The position numbers and the translations under genes are program-made. Source: Gemmobacter lutimaris (lineage in GTDB: Bacteria > Pseudomonadota > Alphaproteobacteria > Rhodobacterales > Rhodobacteraceae). From it: a stretch of DNA of 64,000 nt. Location: positions 1 to 64,000 of the forward strand of contig NZ_QXXQ01000018.1 of NCBI RefSeq assembly GCF_003570715.1, read 5' to 3'. The first letter of the stretch is position 1, and each line of letters begins with the position of its first letter. Positions 57,010 to 64,000 of the stretch are shown here, piece by piece. The notes beneath the pieces were generated by a model. The model saw only the letters and a list, made by a program, of their open reading frames with translations. It was not told the DNA's origin and did no database searches.

Positions 57010-58530
57010 CTATTCCTTCACGATCAGCGACATGATGGCCTCCTGGCTGGCCTCGGCGGCGGTCAGTTCGCCGACGAAGCAGCCTTCGTTCATCACATGG
57101 ATCCGGTCGCACATGCCCAGAAGCTCGGGCATTTCGGACGAGATCATCACGACGGCCTTCCCGGCCGCGCTGAGTTCGTTGATGATGTTGTAGATTTCAT
57201 ATTTCGCGCCGACGTCGATGCCGCGCGTGGGTTCGTCGAGGATCAGAACCTCGGGTTCGGTGAACAGCCATTTCGCCAGCACCACCTTCTGCTGGTTGCC
57301 GCCAGACAGGTTCATCACCTTCTGGAACACGCCGGGGGTGCGGATGCGCAGGCTTTGACGATAGGTCTCGGCCACCTCGGTTTCGCGCGCCTCCTCGATT
57401 ACGCCGCGTGTGGCCACGGCATCGAGATTGGCGAGCGAGACATTGCGGCGGATGGTTTCGTCAAGGATCAGACCTAGGCTCTTGCGGTCCTCGGTCACAT
57501 AGGCCAGCCCCGCCGCGATGGCGCGGTCCACGGTGGACAGATCGACCGGACGGCCATGGATCAGCGCCTCGCCGGTGATGTCGCGGCCATAGCTGCGGCC
57601 GAATACGCTCATCGCCAGTTCGGTGCGCCCGGCGCCCATCAGCCCGGCGATGCCCACCACCTCGCCGGCGCGGACCTGCATCGAAAGATCGCGGATCATC
57701 CGGCGGTCGCGCTGTTCGGGGTGGCGGACGTTCCAGTTGCGCAGTTCGAACACCACATCGCCCGCACGGCGGTCGCGGTCGGGGAACCGGTGCGCCATGT
57801 CGCGGCCCACCATGTCGCGCACGATGCGATCCTCGGTCAGCGTGCCGCCGCGCGCGTCGGTGGTCGAGATGGTGGCGCCGTCGCGGATCACCGTCACTGT
57901 ATCCGCCACACGTCGCACCTCGTTCAGCTTGTGCGAGATGATGATCGAGGTCACCCCCTGCGCCTTGAGGCCCAGAAGCAGGTCAAGCAGCGCCTGGCTG
58001 TCCGCCTCGGACAGCGCGGCGGTCGGTTCGTCGAGGATCAGCAGGCGCACGTTCTTCGACAGCGCCTTGGCGATTTCAACCAGTTGCTGCTTGCCGACGC
58101 CCAGGCTTTCGACCCGCGCGCCCGGCGTTTCGCGCAGGCCCACCTTGGCCAGCAGGCCCTCGGTCTGGCGAAAGGTCTCGGGCCAGTCGATCACGCCGTT
58201 GCGGCCGCGCTCGTTGCCCAGAAAGATGTTCTCGGCGATGGACAGCAGCGGCACCAGCGCCAGCTCCTGATGGATGATGATGATGCCGCGTTCCTCGCTG
58301 TCGCGGATGTCGCGGAATTCGGCGCGCGCGCCGTCATAGACGATCTCGCCCTGATAGCTGCCTGCCGGATAAACCCCGGACAGCACCTTCATCAGCGTCG
58401 ATTTGCCTGCACCGTTCTCGCCACAGATGGCGTGAATCTCGCCCTCCCGGACGGCAAGGCTGACATCGTCCAGCGCCTTCACCCCCGGAAAAGTCTTGGT
58501 GATATTGCGCATTTCCAGCAGCATGGTCAC
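57010..58530 (-). CDS. gguA: Multiple-monosaccharide ABC transporter ATP-binding protein
   Basis: Two fused ABC domains in 506 residues: Walker [10 protein letters not shown] near residue 40, [31 protein letters not shown] in domain 1, then [24 protein letters not shown] and [13 protein letters not shown] in domain 2. It energises uptake through GguB. A GTG at 58530 is used because GGAG lies 7-10 bases upstream; the ATG two codons later is an alternative. It is separated from chvE by a strong hairpin. Confidence 0.94.
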   Translation of the reverse strand: MTMLLEMRNITKTFPGVKALDDVSLAVREGEIHAICGENGAGKSTLMKVLSGVYPAGSYQGEIVYDGARAEFRDIRDSEERGIIIIHQELALVPLLSIAENIFLGNERGRNGVIDWPETFRQTEGLLAKVGLRETPGARVESLGVGKQQLVEIAKALSKNVRLLILDEPTAALSEADSQALLDLLLGLKAQGVTSIIISHKLNEVRRVADTVTVIRDGATISTTDARGGTLTEDRIVRDMVGRDMAHRFPDRDRRAGDVVFELRNWNVRHPEQRDRRMIRDLSMQVRAGEVVGIAGLMGAGRTELAMSVFGRSYGRDITGEALIHGRPVDLSTVDRAIAAGLAYVTEDRKSLGLILDETIRRNVSLANLDAVATRGVIEEARETEVAETYRQSLRIRTPGVFQKVMNLSGGNQQKVVLAKWLFTEPEVLILDEPTRGIDVGAKYEIYNIINELSAAGKAVVMISSEMPELLGMCDRIHVMNEGCFVGELTAAEASQEAIMSLIVKE

Positions 58531-58560
58531 GAGAAACTCCGCTCTGCTCGACTATGGGAA

Positions 58561-58587
58561 CGGGCCGCCCGCAAAAGGGGCGGCCCG
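58561..58587 (-). other. 10-bp hairpin between chvE and gguA
   Basis: CGGGCCGCCC (58561-58570) and GGGCGGCCCG (58578-58587) pair perfectly around GCAAAAG, 15 bases after the chvE stop. Its position mirrors the hairpin after ytfQ, suggesting a common way to raise binding-protein levels over the other components. Confidence 0.55.
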
Positions 58588-58601
58588 CGATCAGGGACGG
58601 A

Positions 58602-59657
58602 TTACTGGATCTGGTCCTTGGTGTAGTAACCGGACCCCACCAGCACCTCTTCCCAGTTCGAGGCGTCCACCGGCACGGGTTGAAGCAGATAGGACGGCAC
58701 GACCTTGACCCCGTTGTCATAGGTCGAGGTATCGTTGATCTCCGGCTCGCCACCCTTCAGCATGGCATCCACCATGCCCACGGTGACGCGCGCCAGTTCG
58801 CGGGTGTCCTTGAAGATGGTCGAATACTGCTCGCCCGCGAGGATCGACTTGACGCTGGGCACCTCGGCATCCTGACCCGAGACGATGGGCATCTTCATGT
58901 CTCCCGAGCCGTAGCCCACGCCTTTCAGCGACGAAAGAATACCGATCGACAGCCCGTCATAGGGGCTGAGCACGCCCTGAACCTGCTTGTCGGTGTAATT
59001 GGCCGACAGAAGGTTATCCATCCGCGCCTGAGCCACCGCACCGTCCCAGCGCAGCGTGCCGACCTTGTCCATCCCCTCCTGCCCGGAGGGCACGGCGATG
59101 TCGCCCGAGTCGATCATCGGTTGCAGCACCGACATGGCGCCGTTGTAAAAGAAATAGGCGTTGTTGTCGTCCGGGCTGCCGCCGAACAGTTCCACGTTCC
59201 ACGGATGCGCATCGGGGAAGCGTTCCTTCAGCCCCTTCACCAAGGAGTTGGCCTGTTCGACGCCCACCTTGAAGTTGTCGAAAGTGGCGTAGTAATCTAG
59301 ATCCGGCGTGTCGCGGATCAGGCGGTCATAGGCGATGACCTTGATGTCGGCCGCCTTGGCATTCGCCAGCGCATTCGACAGGGTGGTGCCGTCGATGGCG
59401 GCGATTACCAGCACATCCACGCCCTTGGTGATCATGTTCTCGACCTGGGCAAGCTGGTTCGGGATGTCATCCTCGGCATATTGCAGGTCGGTGTCATAGC
59501 CAGCGGCCTTGAACTGCTCGACCATGGAATTCCCGTCCGAGATCCAGCGGGCCGAAGATTTTGTCGGCATGGAAATGCCCACGGTTTCAGCCATGGCCAT
59601 GGATCCGAGCAATGCGGTTCCGATCGCCAGCGCTGCGGCGGCGGTTCTGATTTTCAT
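58602..59657 (-). CDS. chvE: Multiple monosaccharide-binding protein ChvE
   Basis: Periplasmic binding protein of 351 residues with signal peptide ending at GSMAMA. Diagnostic stretches are [76 protein letters not shown] and [21 protein letters not shown]. In Agrobacterium ChvE binds arabinose, galactose, glucose and other sugars for transport and chemotaxis. GGGAGGA lies about 8 bases before the ATG. It is the first gene of the 14-gene sugar cluster and faces gbpR across a 134-base gap. Confidence 0.95.
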   Translation of the reverse strand: MKIRTAAAALAIGTALLGSMAMAETVGISMPTKSSARWISDGNSMVEQFKAAGYDTDLQYAEDDIPNQLAQVENMITKGVDVLVIAAIDGTTLSNALANAKAADIKVIAYDRLIRDTPDLDYYATFDNFKVGVEQANSLVKGLKERFPDAHPWNVELFGGSPDDNNAYFFYNGAMSVLQPMIDSGDIAVPSGQEGMDKVGTLRWDGAVAQARMDNLLSANYTDKQVQGVLSPYDGLSIGILSSLKGVGYGSGDMKMPIVSGQDAEVPSVKSILAGEQYSTIFKDTRELARVTVGMVDAMLKGGEPEINDTSTYDNGVKVVPSYLLQPVPVDASNWEEVLVGSGYYTKDQIQ

Positions 59658-59733
59658 GCTATCCTCCCTGATGGCGGTGCGCTGCCGCCCATCCTCCTCG
59701 CGCGGCCCTTTGACAGGCGTGACGGGACGCTAT

Positions 59734-59766
59734 CAAATGCAGGACATGCTGGTATAATTACATTTG
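59734..59766. promoter_or_regulatory. chvE-gbpR divergent control region
   Basis: The gap has an inverted repeat CAAATG (59734-59739) and CATTTG (59761-59766) and, on the plus strand, an extended -10 (TGGTATAAT, 59750-59758) that would start gbpR transcription about 27 bases before its ATG. AT-rich dyads like these are typical LysR sites, so GbpR probably binds here and controls both directions. A clear chvE promoter was not identified. Confidence 0.45.
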
Positions 59767-59791
59767 GCGCAATCTACATATCAATATTGTC

Positions 59792-60724
59792 ATGCAAAAC
59801 ACCCCGTCCCGTCTGATGCTGAAACCGGCGCAGCTTCGCCTCGTTCTGGCGATTGCAGATCACGGTCAGTTACAGCTTGCGGCCGAAACCTGTGCGATGA
59901 CGCAGCCCGCGGCATCGCGCATGCTGGCCGAGGTCGAACGGCGGATCGGCGCCCCGCTGTTCACCCGCACCCCCAAGGGAATGGAGCCGACCGAGATCGG
60001 CGCCACCATGTTGCGGCGCGCGGCCATCGCGCTGCGCGAGCTGGAAAGCATGGGATCGGATATCGAGGCATTACGCCATGGCCACGCGGGCCGCGCTCGG
60101 GTCGGCGCTGTGACCGGCCCGGCGGTCGGCTATCTGGTGCCCGCGATCCGAGAGATCAAGCAGACCGCGCCCGCCTCTGAAATCTCGGTCGAAGTGCTAC
60201 CTTCGCGCGATCTGATGGCGCATCTTGCCGCGGGCGAGATGGATTTTGCGCTCGCACGCATCCTGCCGGAATTCGACAGCCACGAATTCGACATCACGCC
60301 GATGCGGGATGAAAAGGTCACCTTCATCGTGCGCGCCAGCCACCCGCTGTCGCGCGCGCAGGTCGTGACGCTGACCGAATTGTCGGATTACGAATGGATC
60401 ATGCAGGGACGCGGCGCCCCGATCCGCGAAGCCACGCTGGAGGCCTTTGCGGCACTGGGCCTGTCAGAGCCGCGCAATCTGGTGGACAGCCCGTCGCTGC
60501 TGTTCACCATTGCCTATCTGGCGCAAAGCGACGCCGTGGCGCCAATGTCAGAGGAGGTGGCGCAACTGCTGATCCGGCAGCCGGTGGCGGCGGGGTTTGC
60601 CGTTCTTGCGGTGCAGCGGGAATTGCGCGTCTCGCCCTACTACCTGCTCAGCCTGCGGCGACGACCGCTGTCGCCACTGGCGCAACGGCTGCGGGCAGCG
60701 GTGCTGCGGCAAGCGGGTGTCTGA
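59792..60724 (+). CDS. gbpR: LysR-family regulator GbpR
   Basis: The 310-residue regulator has the N-terminal winged helix with LKPAQLRLVLAIADHGQLQLAAETCAMTQPAASRMLAEVE spread over residues 10-50 and a C-terminal effector domain (about 95-300). It is divergent from chvE, as is gbpR of Agrobacterium, which activates the chvE operon in response to arabinose, fucose and galactose. It probably regulates the whole sugar cluster. The start has no good ribosome-binding site; an ATG eight codons later (MLKPAQL) is possible. Confidence 0.88.
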   Translation: MQNTPSRLMLKPAQLRLVLAIADHGQLQLAAETCAMTQPAASRMLAEVERRIGAPLFTRTPKGMEPTEIGATMLRRAAIALRELESMGSDIEALRHGHAGRARVGAVTGPAVGYLVPAIREIKQTAPASEISVEVLPSRDLMAHLAAGEMDFALARILPEFDSHEFDITPMRDEKVTFIVRASHPLSRAQVVTLTELSDYEWIMQGRGAPIREATLEAFAALGLSEPRNLVDSPSLLFTIAYLAQSDAVAPMSEEVAQLLIRQPVAAGFAVLAVQRELRVSPYYLLSLRRRPLSPLAQRLRAAVLRQAGV

Positions 60725-60798
60725 GGGAGGCACCTTGGTCGGATTGGTGTCAGGGTGATTCGGCACTATCCTGCGGTGCCCGGAGAGAGGAGCCCGCC

Positions 60799-61335
60799 AT
60801 GATCCGCCACGCCGCGCTATGCCTTGTCCTCACCGCCCTGCCCGCCTTTGCCGAAGCAGACGGGGAAGGCACGCTCAACCCCGAGGAGCTGTCGCTGAAC
60901 CGCGCGCTGACCGATGCGATGGAGGGTGAAACCTCGATGACCACCTGTGCCTCCGGCTATCTGATGACCAAATCGGGCCAGCATGAAAAGGCGCGGCGCC
61001 TGTTCGAAGCATGCGTTGCCGACGGCTATACAGGCGCAATGACATGGATGTCCTATCTTGAGGACAATGGCTTTGGCGCACCGGAAAATCCCGATGCGGC
61101 AGCCGATTACGACCGGATGGCGGCCGAAGCGGGCGATCCGGTCGGCATGTTCAACTACGGGCTGGACCAGATGCGCGGTCGCGGCACAAGGCAGGACGAA
61201 ACGGCGGGCCGCGCGTTGGTGGACCGGGCGGCGGATATGGGCCTTTCAGTGGCCCAGCGGCTGCGTGCGGCGGATTACGATCTTGATGAGGTCACGCCGG
61301 ATGCTGACAACTGGAAATACGCGCCGATGTTCTAG
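60799..61335 (+). CDS. Exported Sel1-repeat-like protein
   Basis: The 178-residue product has a signal peptide (MIRHAALCLVLTALPAFAEA) and two Sel1-like repeats, ARRLFEACVADGYTGAMTWMSYLEDNG and YDRMAAEAGDPVGMFNYGLDQMRGRG, each about 36 residues, then a third partial one. Such repeats usually mediate protein contacts in the periplasm. GGAGAGAGGAG precedes the ATG. Its last codons coincide with the antisense end of an IS481 transposase remnant, so the natural C-terminus could have been altered by insertion (inference). Confidence 0.8.
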   Translation: MIRHAALCLVLTALPAFAEADGEGTLNPEELSLNRALTDAMEGETSMTTCASGYLMTKSGQHEKARRLFEACVADGYTGAMTWMSYLEDNGFGAPENPDAAADYDRMAAEAGDPVGMFNYGLDQMRGRGTRQDETAGRALVDRAADMGLSVAQRLRAADYDLDEVTPDADNWKYAPMF

Positions 61336-61475
61336 GTGATCAGGCCCGGGATCTTGCAGATCGGGTCGAGGATGAATCGATCCCGCTCTGGGGTCCATAT
61401 ATTACAGACATATTCATAGGACGTCAGGCCGCTGCGGGTCTTGGGTCCTTGGTGAAGTTGCAGGCGGCCATGCCG
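61332..61475 (-). pseudogene. IS481-family transposase remnant (C-terminal end)
   Basis: On the minus strand the translation reads KTRSGLTSYEYVCNIW, then TPERDRFILDPICKIPGLIT and a stop, the standard tail of IS481-type transposases. The preceding AACNFTKD is in a different frame, so there is a frameshift just before KTRSGL. Nothing recognisable remains upstream. The stop codon overlaps that of the Sel1-like gene on the other strand. Bases 61476-61565 show no gene. Confidence 0.6.
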
Positions 61476-61565
61476 TCGTAAGCCCGTCGAACGGGCTGGG
61501 CGTTCAATATCCCCCCGGCACGACCCGTCTCCGAACAGATGAGGGATCGATACAATCTTTTGGGA

Positions 61566-61869
61566 TCAGCGACTATATCGGTGCCGCAGTTCTGCATGGC
61601 AGTCGGCCGGGCGCGGAAAGGCTGATCGCCGACCGGGGTTGCGATGCCGACTGGTTCGGGGAAGCTTTGAAAAACAAGGCATGAAGCCCTGTATCCCCGG
61701 CAGGAAGTCCTGCGGCAAGGCCGTCAGATACGACCGTAGCCGCCACAAACATCTTAACCGCATCGTGATCATGTTGAGCCGGCTCAATGACTGGCGCCGC
61801 ATCGCCGCCCGCTATGACAGATGCGCCAAGACCTTCCTCTCCGCCGCCACCCTCCTGTTCTGGCTTTGA
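61566..61869 (+). pseudogene. IS5-family transposase remnant, frameshifted
   Basis: Residues SDYIGAAVLHG, then ERLIADRGCDADWFGEAL, are in one frame. After a one-base deletion at about 61675-61682 the other frame continues with GMKPCIPGRKSCGKAVRYD and NRIVIMLSRLNDWRRIAARY, ending FLSAATLLFWL. This is the C-terminal third of an IS5 (IS427-like) DDE transposase, with a small deletion near the end too. The 5' part is absent. Bases 61870-61941 hold nothing recognisable. Confidence 0.75.
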
Positions 61870-61941
61870 CGATCAATAAGACTGGAGGCTAGCTAGAGAA
61901 AAGCATGGGAAGAGTGCTGATCGCGGCCCTGTCCCCGTCCT

Positions 61942-64000
61942 TCAATGAAAATCCCGGCTGGGAAACAGCTTCTTCGCCTGTTCCCGCGGATGGCGGGCGG
62001 TTGGCCTGATGCTGCCTACGGCTGGGCGTTTCGTTTCATCCGCGCGGCCGTCATTGACATCGATGATCTCCGAGCGACCGAGGGTCACCAGCAGGTGCGA
62101 GACATCCTCGATCCCTTCGGCGATCAGATGGGTAACCGGGCCGTCGCGCTGGATACGGCCTGTCACACGGATTAGCCGCCCCGCAATCACCGCCTTGCGG
62201 AAGGTTTCGTAGATCCTCTTCCAGACCACGATGTTCGCTGTGCCTGTTTCGTCTTCCAGGGTTAGAAAGATCACGCCCGAGGCCGTCCCTGGGCGCTGGC
62301 GAGTGATGACAAGACCAGTGACGGTGATGCGGCCCCTGGTTTGGGGCAGCCGCTCGTGCGGCAAGCTTTCCAGCAAGTGCGGGCGAAGAAGTGCCATCGG
62401 ATGGGCGCGCAGGGAAAGCCGCAGAGAGAGGTAATCCTCGATCACCTCCTGAGCAAGGCTCATCTGTGGCAGGGTGACGGCGGGTTCGACACCGCCTTCA
62501 CCATCGGCACCGAAGAGAGGCAGCGGTGCAGGTGCTTTCAGCGCTTTGGCCGCCCAGAGCGCATCGCGACGGGTCAGGCCAAGGACGGCAAAGGCGTCGG
62601 CCTCAGCCAGCCGTTCCAGTGTGTCGGGCTGCACACCGGCCAGACGCCACAGGCTTTCGACATCGGGATAGCCGTTGCCGCGTGCAGCGGCAATCCAGGC
62701 CGCATCCTCTTCGCGCATACCCTTGATCTGGCGGAACCCGAGCCGCAGCGCAAGCGCGCCATCGGGGCGATGTTCCAGTGTGCAGTCCCAGAGGGAATGG
62801 TTGACCGAGACCGGCCGCACCTCGACACCATGATCGCGGGCATCGCGCACCAGCTGTGCTGGGGCATAGAAGCCCATTGGCTGGCTGTTCAGCAGCGCGC
62901 AGGTGAAGACCTCCTGATGGTTGCACTTAATCCAGGCCGAGATATAGACCAGCCGGGCGAAGCTGGCGGCGTGGCTTTCGGGAAAGCCATAGCTGCCGAA
63001 GCCTTCGATCTGGGCAAAGCAGCGCGCCGCGAAGTCGGCGTCATAGCCGCGGGAGAGCATGCCAGAAACGAAACGGTCACGGAAGGAACCGATGGTGCCC
63101 ATGCGTTTGAAGGTCGCCAAAGACCGCCGCAGCCGATCAGCCTCTGACGGGGTGAAGCCTGCGGCGACGACCGCGATCTGCATCGCCTGTTCCTGAAACA
63201 GCGGAACGCCATAGGTGCGGCCCAGCACCTCCATCATCGCGAGACCAAGATCCTCGACGGGTTCCAGCCCCTGACGACGCCGGATGAAGGGGTTGACCAT
63301 GCCGCCCTGGATGGGCCCGGGGCGGACGATGGCCACCTCGCAGACCAGATCGTAGAACTTGCGTGGTCGCATGCGGGGCAGGAAGTTCATTTGCGCCCGG
63401 CTTTCGACCTGAAAAACTCCGATCGCATCAGCGCGGCAGAGCATGTCGTAGACCTGCTCGCGCTCACGCAGTGCCTGCGGTGGTTCGCCCGGTACGGCAT
63501 CTGGTTTCAGGGTGTCGAGCCCCATGCCGATCATGCGATGCTCTGCCAGCAGGCCAAAGGCCTTGCGGATGCAGGTCAGCATGCCCAAGCCCAGCACATC
63601 TACCTTCAACAGGCCAAGCGCGTCGATATCGTCCTTATCCCATTCGATGATGGTACGGTCGTCCATTGCGGCATTCTCGATGGGGCACAGTTCATCGAGA
63701 CGACCGCGCGTGATGACAAAACCGCCGACATGCTGGCTGAGGTGCCGAGGAAAGCCGATGATCTCGCCGATCAGCTTAACGGCCAGTTGGACCCGACGAT
63801 CCTTGATGGAGAGACCGGCATCGCGCAGCCGGTCTTCGCCGGGTGCCGCCGATGACCAGCCCCAGATTTGCCCGGAAAGCCGCGCGATCACGTCCTGCGA
63901 AAGTCCCATGACCTTGCCGACCTCGCGGATCGCGGCACGCGAACGGAAGTGGATCACGGTCGCCGTGAGGCCGGCGCGCTCACGGCCGTAGCGCTCATAA
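61942..64000 (-). CDS. dnaE2: Error-prone DNA polymerase DnaE2 (ImuC), C-terminal part
   Basis: The frame is open to the right edge, so the N-terminal PHP and start of the polymerase domain lie outside. The visible 685 or so residues contain HVGGFVITRGRLDELCPIENAAM, EWDKDDIDALGLLKVDVLGLGML (catalytic Asp region), FQVESRAQMNFLPRMRPRKFYDLVCEVAIVRPGPIQGGM, FKRMGTIGSF, GFGSYGFPESHAASFA, and a C-terminal OB fold (RGRITVTGLVITRQRPGTA). The spelling marks DnaE2, the SOS-induced translesion polymerase working with ImuA/ImuB, which should lie upstream beyond the window. Confidence 0.95.
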   Translation of the reverse strand, partial: YERYGRERAGLTATVIHFRSRAAIREVGKVMGLSQDVIARLSGQIWGWSSAAPGEDRLRDAGLSIKDRRVQLAVKLIGEIIGFPRHLSQHVGGFVITRGRLDELCPIENAAMDDRTIIEWDKDDIDALGLLKVDVLGLGMLTCIRKAFGLLAEHRMIGMGLDTLKPDAVPGEPPQALREREQVYDMLCRADAIGVFQVESRAQMNFLPRMRPRKFYDLVCEVAIVRPGPIQGGMVNPFIRRRQGLEPVEDLGLAMMEVLGRTYGVPLFQEQAMQIAVVAAGFTPSEADRLRRSLATFKRMGTIGSFRDRFVSGMLSRGYDADFAARCFAQIEGFGSYGFPESHAASFARLVYISAWIKCNHQEVFTCALLNSQPMGFYAPAQLVRDARDHGVEVRPVSVNHSLWDCTLEHRPDGALALRLGFRQIKGMREEDAAWIAAARGNGYPDVESLWRLAGVQPDTLERLAEADAFAVLGLTRRDALWAAKALKAPAPLPLFGADGEGGVEPAVTLPQMSLAQEVIEDYLSLRLSLRAHPMALLRPHLLESLPHERLPQTRGRITVTGLVITRQRPGTASGVIFLTLEDETGTANIVVWKRIYETFRKAVIAGRLIRVTGRIQRDGPVTHLIAEGIEDVSHLLVTLGRSEIIDVNDGRADETKRPAVGSIRPTARHPREQAKKLFPSRDFH

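Noticed and set aside
59701-59739. TTGACA at about 59710 as a gbpR -35 box
   Set aside because: The matching -10 at 17 bases is only TCAAAT; the extended -10 at 59750-59758 gives a better placed start, although both could function.

Overview
The window is about 64 kb of GC-rich chromosome from an alphaproteobacterium, most likely Rhodobacterales (Paracoccus/Rhodobacter relatives). The indicators are an opgG-opgI-opgH-opgC glucan operon of the Rhodobacter sphaeroides type, a petP-petR pair of the Rhodobacter capsulatus type, hisS-hisZ-hisG, a class II (B12) ribonucleotide reductase, acuI, and chvE/gguABC with gbpR. All calls come from reading the sequence and its translations; no database search was run.

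Region 1 (1-4046) is accessory DNA. It begins inside an IS3-type transposase, followed by a tniQ gene lacking its N-terminal part. Convergent to tniQ is a low-GC two-gene operon: a DprA-like protein, then a protein joining a degenerate HAD domain to a phosphoribosyltransferase. The pair resembles the ShosTA toxin-antitoxin/anti-phage type and is the best candidate here for an unusual system, probably cargo of a Tn7/Tn5053-like element.

Region 2 (4047-33242) is largely core: nrdJ with a good promoter, DUF1489, a DMT exporter, hisSZG, slyX, the opg operon, a TetR-RND efflux operon with a palindromic operator, DUF4202-acuI, an isoprenoid block (ispA-dxs with xseB and a histone-deacetylase-like enzyme), petPR, ilvE, an orphan 61-residue protein under a palindrome-bearing promoter, queG, a GST-fold protein, mtgA and DUF1269.

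Region 3 (33243-43658) holds gltD and gltB in one orientation with three unrelated small genes between them, uppP, an NDUFA9-like protein, and two identical tRNA-Leu(CAG) genes, each with its own promoter and terminator.

Region 4 (43724-60724) is a minus-strand sugar cluster of fourteen genes with a divergent LysR regulator (gbpR). It has two importers (ChvE-GguAB for several monosaccharides and YtfQRT-YjfF for furanose sugars), a shared sugar dehydrogenase and lactonase, and enzymes for two non-phosphorylative routes: L-arabinose to 2-oxoglutarate, and D-galactose through 2-keto-3-deoxygalactonate to pyruvate and glyceraldehyde-3-phosphate.

Region 5 (60799-64000) contains a secreted Sel1-like protein, decayed IS481 and IS5 transposase remnants, and the C-terminal part of the error-prone polymerase DnaE2, which runs off the right edge.
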